DNA from: Diprion similis
Lineage: Eukaryota > Arthropoda > Insecta > Hymenoptera > Diprionidae
Reading direction: 5' to 3'
Length of the DNA: 64,000 nt
Assembly (NCBI RefSeq): GCF_021155765.1
Contig: NC_060114.1
Coordinates: forward strand, 3,410,001 to 3,474,000
Shown: positions 12,040 to 23,600 of the stretch, piece by piece
Position numbering within the stretch: position 1 is the stretch's first letter
Layout: each line of letters opens with the position of its first letter
Translations under genes and position numbers: made by a program
The notes under the pieces: generated by a model
Databases searched by the model: none
The model's input: the letters and a program-made list of their open reading frames with translations, nothing else
Told to the model about the DNA's origin: nothing

Positions 12040-12735
12040 CGTAACGAATATGATGGATTTGGGTGATTGTGTCAAAATTATAAATATGTTGACCCAAATC
12101 CATAATAATCTATAAAATATATATGAATAAATAAAAGTATGAATAAGTATAAATAAAAGGGACAGTAACACAATGTTGAAGGCAATCGCCAAAATCTATT
12201 AAATATATTGTAAAAAAAGATAAAAATATATATATATATATATATATAAAAAGATCATTCGCACACGCACATAAAAATGATATCTCACGTAACTTGCTCG
12301 AACATAAATAATTCGAAAGAATGACATAGATTCCGCAGAACAATCCCTATTTTGTTGTGACTTATCTTTTCCTTCTTGTCTCTGTCTTTCGTCGTCGAGT
12401 CGGTCCGTGGTATTTTATTAACTAATATGAAGTCCAACAGGGTCGTCGATATGTATAAGTGTGTCGATATAATTGAATTAATATTGAAAAATACTGAAGA
12501 CTACAGTAGATAAGATTGCTTGGCCAAGCTCAGGTATTGTATCTTGTTCTGACCACGTCTGTGGACCGACTGCCTGAGTAGGTAGCGAATCTTAACGCGT
12601 CGCTAGTACCGCACACATACATCTCAAAATAAGTGTCATGAATATACATTATACACACAGGTTCTTACACCTTCCACCCACTGATACCGTGCCGAACCGT
12701 CGTCGAGCCCAGCGCTCTAATATTCTAATCTCACA
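12040..12735 (+). mobile_element. Solo LTR, ~696 bp, TG...CA type (start mutated to CG)
   Basis: The segment begins (C/T)GTAACGAATATGATGG and ends CTAATATTCTAATCTCACA. It is flanked by ATAT on the left and ATGT on the right, while the R2 and R4 blocks have an unoccupied ATATGT at this position. This fits a 4-bp target duplication with one later change, as in Ty3/Gypsy-type insertions. The same insertion is at 43751-44439. Its last ~80 bp, reverse complemented, match the start of the LTRs at 27217 and 55339. It contains a (TA)n run near 12226-12248. Confidence 0.8.
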
Positions 12736-13340
12736 ATGTGTCAGCGCGAGGCGATGAAGTGCTGACGGAAATCCTGGATCTCAGAATGCGGTTTCCCTGA
12801 TTGTCAGCTGCTTATGCTTTCTTTCCTTACGTTCAATTCGCACGGTCAGATCTATTGTTTCCAAAGGATCCAAGAACGTCGTTGTGCTTTTGCCGGACGT
12901 GACACTTTTCCTGATTTCATATCCGCTAATGGTTAACGATATGAAACCGCAGGGATTGTTTGTACGGCAGTATGGTGTCAAGAATGAAACAATACAAAAA
13001 TCGTAGTGGACGTATTTTAGTATAAAACGAACTTCGAAACATGAATTTGCAAAAACTGTAATCTTACAGACAAGTGATGATCGAATACTGTTCAGTAAAT
13101 TTGACACATTCGCCCTAACTTATAAATTTATTAGACTGTTATTATTCGATGTTGCACGAGGTCAAATCAGATCTAGTTTTATACTTAAATGATTCAGGTT
13201 TTAATTCCTAAGTTTTTACTTCACAGTCCAGTCCAACAAACAGGTCATAGCATTGACCTCTGTTGGAATTTACCGTTTTGATACTTGCAAATTTTATACT
13301 GGAAATAAGGTAATAAAAAATGACGATAAACATACTTTCA

Positions 13341-14435
13341 TGTGTATAATTGAATTCACTGTGATATGATTCTCCCAGTCGGCGCTTGTGCCGCGGCGTG
13401 TCGGCGAGGACTGCGAACACCAAAATCTTCGTAACGTTGGAAGAGAAAGGAAGAGAGGAAGAAAAGGGGTGACGGAAAGAGATCGAACAGCTCATCCTGA
13501 GTATTCCTGAGTCTTTAACGGTATGACGCAATAAAAAGCAGCTTGTATAAATACTTTGTGAGATAATCACTTCTATCGATACCCGGCTTTGATATTTTCA
13601 CGAAAAGTTTGCTCGTTACCGAGGTCAGATGTTACACATCATTGGCGACTGGTAAAAGACTCTCAATTTTCCTTTTTTTTTACCAATAAATAAGTTCAAC
13701 ATCCATGACAACTGAGAGTATATTTTATACACCCGGCATTTAATTACATATTAAACTCATTGAATTTCGTACATTTTTCTCATAGTCTCTAGCCTTTCTT
13801 ATTATTTCTATAATATATGTATATTCACAAGTATTGTGAGTTCTTCTTCTTCTTCAGCGAGCCTGCAATGTCCTGGCCCTGACTCGATTCACGTGATTTT
13901 GATCCATTCACCCTCGACAGTAGAACTGCTTGAGCCGCAGCCGAAATGGAGTTCCTTCAGTTTGGTCATCTGGAATCATTGTGAAATCAATACGTGCGGC
14001 GAAAAACCTTCTACTCTGAGTCAACAAAATTGCACAGTGGGATACGTCGAATTAATATCGTATCGTATGGTTTTTCGGAAACAGATCCGTGCGATTTCAA
14101 TCAGCGCTCCTACGTGGAGTTTTTGAAAAATCTTATTCGTTATCAGGTCAAACAATCCACTGTTACATGACGGAACGTCGATCCTACGTCCAAGGGTGGA
14201 AGGGTGTGTCTGAAGACAGAATTCAGCAATGGTTGTCCAGTTTGCGGAAGCATCGCTTGAATGATAGTAAGAGAAAATGGAAGGAAAATGTCACGCTCCG
14301 ACTGCGAGTTGATGGATATTATCAATCTCCTTTACGAGTGTTTGAGCGGTCGAACTTAGACAATAAAGGTTCGCGATTGCGTGCGATGGTACATAAAAAA
14401 GCTCGGGGTAGACTTTCTCAAGTTGATAAAATCAA
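13341..14435. other. Region 3' of P1, with a plus-strand open block
   Basis: Downstream of the receptor stop codon. A strong pyrimidine tract and AG (TTCTTCTTCTTCAG, ending near 13858) precede a plus-strand open block (13836-14126, including VILIHSPSTVELLEPQPKW). A second open block in another frame follows (14089-14502). The counterpart in unit B (45530-45907) is open in the first block but carries a 59-bp difference near 46013-46071 in the second. I do not recognise the product. It may be exon remnants of an unrelated gene or chance. Confidence 0.3.
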
Positions 14436-14633
14436 TCAAAGTAATAACTTGCCTGGATTCGTGTTTATCGGTTCAACTGGATCAAGGGGACTCGGATCGT
14501 GAGTCTCGGAAGCCGGTGTCTTCCGGAATTCTGTGATTTCGGTGTACACCTTGGCGCGTCGAGTATACAATTCGAGGTAATGCTGGAACATGCACGCGTG
14601 TGATAATTGGTCGGGTTTCTTAAATTGCGTGAT
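14436..14633 (-). CDS. P1 last exon: C-terminal tail
   Basis: Frame reads ITQFKKPDQLSHACMFQHY, then LELYTRRAKVYTEITEF, ending NPGKLLL and TGA. Differences from the P2 copy are mostly synonymous in this frame, which supports it over the overlapping longer open frame. The acceptor (GGAAG/ATC) has a poor pyrimidine tract, so the exact start is uncertain. Confidence 0.6.
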   Translation of the reverse strand: MTQFKKPDQLSHACMFQHYLELYTRRAKVYTEITEFRKTPASETHDPSPLDPVEPINTNPGKLLL

Positions 14634-17600
14634 CTTCCTACTTTTGCTACCACTTTACAGCGGCTGAGAATGGAAATGCACACGCGACTAACGTAAGTAG
14701 ATCGTCAGGGCCTGATATACTTGTGCAACGGGACTTTGTATACTATTTGAAGTGGTAGAGAATCGTGTGATACAAAAGGTAGGTCAAGAATGACGAATGT
14801 GCCATGAAAAACACTTAAAATTAACCATTTTGACGTTCTCCTCTAGCAAATCACCGACGCAGCGCTCAAGCTCATCAAAAGAGGGTCGATTCGACGGATC
14901 CGTTTTCCAGCATCGCAGCATCGTCTGATAACTGTAACAAGTGCCGGGTTAGATGGTTCGGAACGTGAAAACGGCAATGATTGGTTAACGTACCGGATGA
15001 ATAGAAGCAAAGATACTCACATACTCTTGGGTGAGTACTTTGGTCGCTCCATTCGATAACCACCGGCAAGTGTTTCGCACATGTCTTGGGGGTTGATTCC
15101 GGGGTAAGGAGTTTTGGCGAGCGAAAACAATTCCCATAACAAGACTCCGAAAGACCAGACGTCGGATTTTACCGAGAATATCCCGTCTCTGAGGGATTCG
15201 ATGGCCATCCACTTGACGGGAAGAGGGTCGTTTCCTTGGTCCTTGTACTGGTCGTCCTCCTGGAGGGACTTGGACAGGCCATAGTCACATATTTTCACGA
15301 CGTTATCCTCCAAAAGCAATACGTTCCTCGCTGCCAAGTCACCGTGCAGCACCTGAAGACGGTCAACGGTTCAAATTGTTTTTGGTGAAACTGAAAGGCA
15401 ATAATCCCGGTCGTAAATTCCTGACATCAACCTTTTTGGCAGCAAGATATTGCATTCCGCGTGAAATCTGCCAAGCCCAAGACACCAAGTCTCGCGTGCG
15501 AACCGGATCCAATTCCGCATTTGTAAAGTCACCCGGGTACTTGGTTGGCGGCTCAAGTTCCGGTAATTGTGAGTTGTTTCCGGTAGCCGAAACTCCCGCC
15601 CCTTCACTCGTACCCAGTTGATCGGTCCTGTTACCCAAATCTTTCACTGCTGAAATAGCATCTTCCCAACGTGGTGCCGAGTTTGTACTACTCGAAAGTG
15701 AAACACTACACAAGAGGAATTGTTTGCAGTTAGGATACAATCGATTAAGGCTACAACTGCAACGCACGTATGCGTAAAAGTGATTATTGAGAGCTCGCCA
15801 TTGGGAGCTGGTGTAACTCATTGTTGTAACAAATTGCCTGTGTCGAGAGAATGTAGGGCCAGGACGTTCCAGACTACCACTGCGATGATGACTCACGTCG
15901 TCAATATTTTGAAAAACTCTGACCAATGGCCATTCAGTTCCACAATTCCAAGGTGATTCTTAGGTTCACTCGAGACTGAGCTGATTACGTGACGAAATAG
16001 CTCACCTACAGCTTCTGACGTCGATAGAATAATTCTCAGCATCAGGATCTGGGATTTTCGCAGAGACGGTACACAATTCATCGACGAACTTTGACCTGGA
16101 GCGCCACAAGTAGTCGTGCAAGTTCCCGAAGCGGCAAAATTCCACGATGACCAAGAGTTGGCCTGTCGGTGACGATGGTATCAATAAAGTTCACGAATCA
16201 TCGCTGACGCGGGTCAGCAGGGTCCGGATAAGGGATTGAGATACGTAGAAACACCCACCATAATCAAGATTCTTGGTGCAGGCACCGAGGAGGCTGACGA
16301 TGTTCGGATGGTGACCGAGATAGACGAGAATCTTGAGTTCGCGAAGAAGAGCTTTCATGCAGCGCAGGCTGGCTGTCGGTGGGACCGTCTTGACCGCAAC
16401 CACCGAGATCGCCTCGGGTCGACGGATCGTTTTCGCCCTGGCTTTCCAGACTATTCCAAACGAGCCTCTTCCCAGTTCCTCGTCTACAGGGTGAAAAAAA
16501 TGAATTCCAATCCATGCAATGAACACACAGGCCTGAAATGTGATCCGCGTTTCAGAAAAGTGAGACAGAGTTGGAAACTCATCTCACAATCCTTGAAACG
16601 GTGTGAAAGACACGAAAAAACATTTTCTTCATAAGTCTTGAATATGAAGAGTTTCTCCAAGGAATGAATAAAACTCAAATAATTTTTTCAATTGTGTTTT
16701 TTGTGAGTGGTACGGAACAACAGGGGTTCGGGTTCGCGCTTACACCATAGGACAACCGAAGTTTAGGATAAATGCTGAATAACTCGGTTTAATCAGGGTA
16801 TAATTCAGGAATTTTGAGCCGTGTTTGCAATAAGACAGAGAAATGTCTGGTAATTATTGAGAATAGTGACGGGGATCATTTATACTCGATTTCTCCCAAA
16901 TATTTCCGATTATTATTGGTACATCCGTAGTAAATACGCATTCATTGCCAAAAAAATTATCATTTATTTGGTATAATCTTCAACTACTGAAATAATGTTA
17001 GTTCGTATGTGCACCAAACTTTCCGAAAGACATCGGTTTTTAATCTCTTCTACGCAATGTTTCTGTTGAATATACGTGAATGATACACTGCACAAACGTA
17101 TGGCAGAGTGAGACAGCAGCATGGCAGTGAGCGACGCTGAAAGAGAATGAGAAGCCTGTCAGTCGCTTGCCGGCTCCGCAGTCTCGGGCGTGAGATATAT
17201 ATATAGTGTATCCCGAATATTTCTTTATACTAATAAACTATAACTAAATCATTTATTCAACCACTTCTTTATTTCAACAGTTTCATCAAATCGTGAGAAT
17301 CCCGGAGTATGGAAGAGTATAAAAGATATTCATTGTTGAAATTCGGTGACTGCATGTTTTAAGACAACATCGATTGAAAATTTACTCGAGTTGCATTTAT
17401 TTTCAGGAGATTGGCTTTTGATTTGAAAATTGTAGGGAAAGTATATTTTCACGGCTCCTGCTGCCAATTATTCGGCTACGAATAACCATTTGGTAATGTT
17501 TTATATCGCGAATGGAAAAAAACTGAGAGAACAAAATAAGTTATTCATTTTCAAATAACTCGAAAACCGTATAAAATTGAGAGCTCGAATTTCGGGTGAA

Positions 17601-20600
17601 GTATTTTCATTTGATCGAAAATGATCCCCAAAATGTCGAAAGAGATCTACGCAGGGATAGATTCGGCATGCTCATCCGACTAAGCACGTCGTCGTTACAG
17701 ATTAAAGATTCCCCATCATGGAGATAATAATATCCATAAATACCAAGTCTCAAGAGCTTTCGTGGAAATTCCCATTCCTTCTGGTAGGGCAATAAATCTG
17801 CCTGATCATTTATGGAAAGTTCCGGATTGAAAGAAGTCGGATTCTGGGTGTAGAAATATGCAAGTCGTTCTCTTAAAATCCTTCGCTTCTGAGCCTAAAA
17901 CACAAGAGTATCAACAGTTTATCATTCGTTCGATTCGCAGAAAAATTCTGGTCATTTTCTTGGATACCTTCTTGTAAAAACGCCGGGCTCCCAGAATGGC
18001 GAGAAGGAAGGAAATTCCCGTAAGAGGTAGCCATATTTCAACTTGGTTCCCGGAATCCACTTCTAGAGAAGGAATTTGTCAAAGTTTGGCGTGTTTGTTA
18101 TACAGTAAGAGTTTGATACGGATAGCAGAAAATTATCGCACGTCTGATATTTTTTCCATCATTTTAAACCCTCACCTACGCTTTCTGTGAAGACGTCCCT
18201 TTGAACGTCACTGGAATAACAATCCGTACTCAAGTCGCTGAAGCAGGCTTTGACTTCGAAGTTATGGCTGGTTGAAGGATGGAGATTTTGGACGTTGAAA
18301 TAAGTTTCCGTAGTGTTTGTTGATTCAACAATTTCTGTTCCGTTGTACGTATAATTGATTGATATACGGTACAGCTGAATGTAAGCGCGTAGCTCTTCTG
18401 GTGGCTCTGTCCATTCGATGGCTATAAGATTTGTCGTCTTCGATATTACAGTGATGTTTGGAAAATACGAAGGGTCTGTGGAAGAGAGAAATATTCATCA
18501 ACGATGCACACATCACAACATGCTCCCTACATATTCCATGGTGTCAAACTGGACGTCATGACGGACATTCTTCCATGTCACGGAGATTCGTCGAACTATC
18601 TTGGAATCTCAAAATCAGTCAGGACTAACTTTATTCCGATATGCACCACTCACGCGTGGTCCGAGCACTTACCTCTTTCCGCGGGCGTGATAAGTCCGGA
18701 GTAAGTACTTGCGAGTCGTCTTCCCGAGCTAATTACAACAAGTTCGAACCAATAAAAAGTGCCGCGTCTCAACTGTCTCCTACATAAGTGGTTATATATC
18801 CTGCCCTCTTTAACTTGCACCGAGAATACGTCTTCCCGTTCAAGAGAACCGTTTTCCGAGGATCGTATCAGATGCGTGTCTCCTCGGGCTACTCTGTCGA
18901 ACCAGCGTAAGTGAACTAGCTCCAACCCTACGACGAAGGCGGTCAATTGCAATGGCGAATCGTAGGAGACTTCGACTCGAACCGAAGTTGCGATCCTCGG
19001 CAGTCTGTCACTCATTGCCTGGCATAGGTAATCATAAGAACTGTAGTTGTATGACGTTTTCGCAATATGCAGCATCATCCTGACGTGAGTCTTGTTGACA
19101 TTCGATATAAGGGAGACGCTGTCCAACTGAACTGCGAGTCTCGGCGAGACTTCTTGCCACTCGAAGTTCGATCGCCGAAGTCCGAAGAAATCGCACAACA
19201 GTGCTGTCGGCTCGCCCGGTTTTGCATACACGATCTTAGCTCCTTCAATTATGTTTTCTGTGGGCGCTAGAAAAACAAAACACCTCGAAGACACAGCCTT
19301 TCGAACCATAATTCGGTAAGTTGAGTAGTCTACATTATTTACACAAATCTACAACTTGTTTCGACTCAGAGAGTACGATTTATTATGTCATTTTTTCTAT
19401 TCAACTATCTCGCAGTGGATCTTACGTATTACTGTGACGAGCATTCTTCCACCAGGATGCGAATCCTTGGTATTCTTAGCTACGCAGGTGTAATCTCGAG
19501 CGATTCCTTCCTCAGGCTCACCGACAGTTATAGTCCAGTCAATCCCACCATCAGAATCATTGAACCAAGTGAGACGTTCCCCCGCCTTGGTCCACCAACC
19601 CTCGTATCCCTGAACGCTGACGCTGCAAGTGAAGGAGGCGTTGTTGCCTGCTGTTGTATTGCTTCCATCTCGAGTTACGTTCATTGTCAGTACCGAAGAC
19701 TCCATATCAGATTGCGATTGTGGTCTCGCACGTAATTGTTCTCCGCGAGCTGTGAAGTCGTATGATTCATGTTCATTGCCGAATTCCGTATCGACACCAT
19801 GGTGTAGGATATTTAATCTTCAAATTGTATTATGGCTGTGATTATTCGATAAAAAAATCACTTCTGTAAATTTCGAAAGCAGTTTCGAGTCTTGTTCAAA
19901 GTTCAATGCAGTCCAGTCAATCATGTGAAACTGAGAAAGTGGCTGCTCGTGATATGATTTTCATACCGCCGTTTGGCAAATGGTCCGAATAACGAACGAA
20001 GCAGAGTTTAACTCGAAAGTCTTCGCGCCAAGTCCTCAATTTTGCGATGTCATTTTTCAAAAGCATGTGGCAGCCTGGATGCTCAATGCCCCTGAATTTT
20101 AGCGTGATTTTGCATCATCTATCCAATTCCATGCATTGATATATTTTTTCACCCACTTGTGACCTTTGAAATTTCATTATAAGTCATTCTTACACTTCAC
20201 TTCAAGTTTCCGTATGAGTGACGTACTGTGAGAAAATTACTCGAAACGAATTCAAAGTCGAACTACTAAAGTCGGAAATGGTGGATTCAAATAGTTGATA
20301 TGATTCTGTTCTTCATTATTATCGGAATTCTACTTATGGAAACCAATAAACTAGGAATAATTGAGATGACGCCCGAGCTGCGTACCAGATAAACTTCACT
20401 AAAGCGGTAGTCGAGCTTCGCGGCGGAACAATCGGAAAGTTGGTTGTGCGACGATTGCACACCTCAGTTTCGTCACGCGAAGTCTAAAGAGTAAACCGAA
20501 TCATTACCTTTATCGTCCGTCGTCACGCCTCTCAGGACGTCACTCGCACGTCGGTCGGGGCAGAAATCCCCGAAACAAGCTCGAACCCCTAGATCGTAGC

Positions 20601-23600
20601 TGATCGAAGATGAAAGGCGGACGATTGCTTCATTACCTCCATCAGCCCTGAACTGCTGCCAACGAAAATGTTTTTCCTTTTCGTTGCCGCTTTCCACTGA
20701 TATCAGATAGGCGTCGATGCTTTGCCGGAGCTCCGGCGGTGGCTGCGACCATCCGATCGTCACGGTGTCCGTAGTTTTATTCACGATCCTTACAGTTGGA
20801 TGATATTCCACGTCTGCGTAGGGAAGATAGTTTTTAGAACATTTTAAACGATGAGTTTCATTGCGCTCATATTCTACAAGCTTGACTTCCGGTAAACACA
20901 TGTTAGCGGATACCACCTGACCATTCTATACGTTCTTCGCAAGCTGCATGAAACTAGAACTCAATTGTGAAATGATATATTGTTACATCCTCGATGCCCA
21001 ACGCCCCTGAATGTTAGCTTCATTAAGCATTACCTATTCAATTCCATAAATTGATATATTCTCCTCACATACTCATAACCATTATAATTTCGTTTCAAGT
21101 GACTCTTATATTTTACTTGGAATTTTTGTATGCATTTCATGCATACGGTTCTTTCTTTTATCTTCTAACCATTTCGGGAAACATTTCTTCTTGTTTATGC
21201 TGACCCGATAGTTAAATAATATTAACGACCGTCTGAACCCAAACAGACTTACGTGCACGTGCGTACCAGAAGGACCACATCAGAGAACTCTCAATATCAC
21301 AGGCCAATGGTTAAAGAATTTTTATAATGCCTGTTATGGTTTTAGCTATTTGTTTTGTCAGATCCCAAACCGAACTGTTAAGCATCAAGCAACAGTTCGT
21401 CAAGATAAACTAGATACGTCGAAGATGGCAGTGCACGTGCAGCGTAATAAAACCTTTTCAAGTGGTGTCTGTTTTGGGAAACGACGACCGACGGCTATAA
21501 TAGGTTATCCTCGTATATATGATGCAAGCACGGAAATTCTTACCCACACTCATGGGAAAGGCTAGAGTGGGGGTAACTAACCCACTATACTGGACCCAGA
21601 GAGCAGGGGTAGTTCATGGCGAATAAGGAGGCCCAAAATATTATTAAAACACACGTAGATCTTTCGTATTGGTTCTCTTTCCATAAAAATGGAACCAAAA
21701 AGGAAACACGTTAGGAAACTGCACGCTGAATAATGTACTGAGGAGAGCGTTGCAGGAGGCAAAAACTCAGAGTCTACGAAAATCTTTTGACGAGAGGAGT
21801 TCACAAAAATCTTTTAACGAGAGCGGTTCTCCGAAAACCTTTCATCAGAGTCGTTCATGAAATCACTCGGAATCAAGACAAGTAGATTAACCCAATAACT
21901 GTGAAGAAATTCGGTGCTTCTCATTCTATTTGAATAGTATCATTTTCATTATAATAATCAACCATCATAACTTCATTTTAACTTGAATTGAATAAATCTA
22001 ATCATTGTGGTTAACCTATATCGTGAGTTAACCAAATTAATTACCTTCACCATAAGTTTATCAAACTAGAACAGCTAGAAAGTGTGCAGAACAACGATCT
22101 ATTTCGAAGTGCTAGTAAACAATTAATAGAAAACATATCATTTTCTCAGCCTGAGACAATCACTCAGTTGCCGCCGCCAGAGCAATCGTGCATAAACAGT
22201 GTAACACGATTTTCAAACGGCCTGCTTTTAGAAAAGATAGAGACAATTTCGCAATTTATTTCTTATCCAGTACTCGCTGGACACGCAGAGCCGCCCCCAC
22301 AGCTCGAAACAATTCACATCAACTAAAGGTAAGTGAAACTTTTAGTTCAAAAAACTCAATCAAGAGAGGAAAACCTTCGCGTTCATCTCAGGTAAATCGT
22401 GTTTAGAAATTCTGTCTTTGTACTAGCGTTGAATCATTATGGGAATTAGGGTTCTTCGTTAATCAATAATAGACGACTAAAATCCATCACATAACAATAT
22501 ACCATGAAAAGTGTCCGGTTTTCGAACGCCGAAGCTCACTTCAAACGAACTAAGGATTCTTGAACGCTGTGAAATTGACGTTCGCATGTGTTAACTTCGT
22601 CGTCGATTTGATACAGAGTGCAATATTTCAATTTCCTTATTATACGTAGTGTCCTGTGGCCGCGTTAATAGATAAATCGGAAACTCGGCCTCCTTGCATG
22701 TTGCCACTTTCCTGCCGTTTGATTGTAAGTTCGGCATATCGATTATCGTGATCACCAGGTTCGCTAAATATATTTGTCGAGTCCCAAATAACGTAAATGC
22801 GATCTGTTCCGATTGCTCCGACCTCGAGAGGGAGAAAATCAAATCTTCTGGCTCAAAGTCCGCTCGCCGCTACACGGAGAGTCTATCCGGAATGACTCAC
22901 GTCGATACACTCCGAGTTTGTATTTACGCGTCGTACTTCTACAGATTGAAATGAATTTCGCGCCAGCTTTAACTCACAATCAGCGAATCGGCAGAATTAA
23001 CATTCCGATTTTAGACCGGGAGCATCTCATTTTCTACCAGTATGGCACCCCTTGAGGGGTCGAATTACATAATTAATGAAAGGAAAATGATGGTCATAGC
23101 GCTGGTTGTCGGGGCGTTATCGCATGACGATTAATCGAACATGTCGGATAAATTGGGGTCTTTTGATGATTTTTTACACAAAAAATCTTGCATTTTCCGG
23201 TAGTTTATGAAAAAAAAATCCGGCGGAAGCAATATGCCATACTCATGCGGCGTTTTTTTCAACTTGTTATTTTCAAACTGACATTCACGAAAATCGCTAC
23301 GCCATACCGTTTTGACGGGTCTGAATAGTCGCCATACTGCCGTAAAGAAGAAGGTTTTTTTAAAGTTGTTAAACGATTTTTTACAGCCTAAAAATTTTTC
23401 TACCAGTTATTTTAATGACTAGAAACAGAAACCCGATAACGCCAGACCCGTGGGAAGGGTCAAATACGTATAATATTATTATAAAATCGTAACATTTTAT
23501 GCGGAATTGGAATGATTTTTTACAGTATGGCACAAATTTTTCCTGAATGTTTCACGTCTACAAACCTTGAATATAAATTTGCAAACTGATATGTACGGGC

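Larger units (their letters stand above)
9242..13340. repeat. Repeat block R1 (left flank of receptor copy P1)
   Basis: This block is homologous to R2 (from 26606), R3 (from 40441) and R4 (from about 54730). Landmarks are TTTGAAGCTGATTTCGGG (9667), the GCATTTTACATTCAGAGCC segment (9761) and AAGTCGTACCGAATGTTGAT (10867). Inside R1, about 10960-11470 and 11490-12030 are tandem diverged copies of one ~500-bp segment. A solo LTR lies at 12040-12735. Compared with R2/R4, R1 lacks the segment corresponding to about 29767-30975. Short open frames recur among the four blocks on both strands, but none is identified as a gene. Confidence 0.8.

Noticed and set aside
14143..14325. Minus-strand frame of 60 codons just beyond the P1 stop
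   Set aside because: Downstream of the terminal TGA, no splice sites, not conserved in frame in P2.
14465..14683. Longer overlapping frame in the P1 tail region (72 codons)
   Set aside because: P1/P2 differences change residues in this frame but are mostly silent in the alternative frame used for the tail exon.
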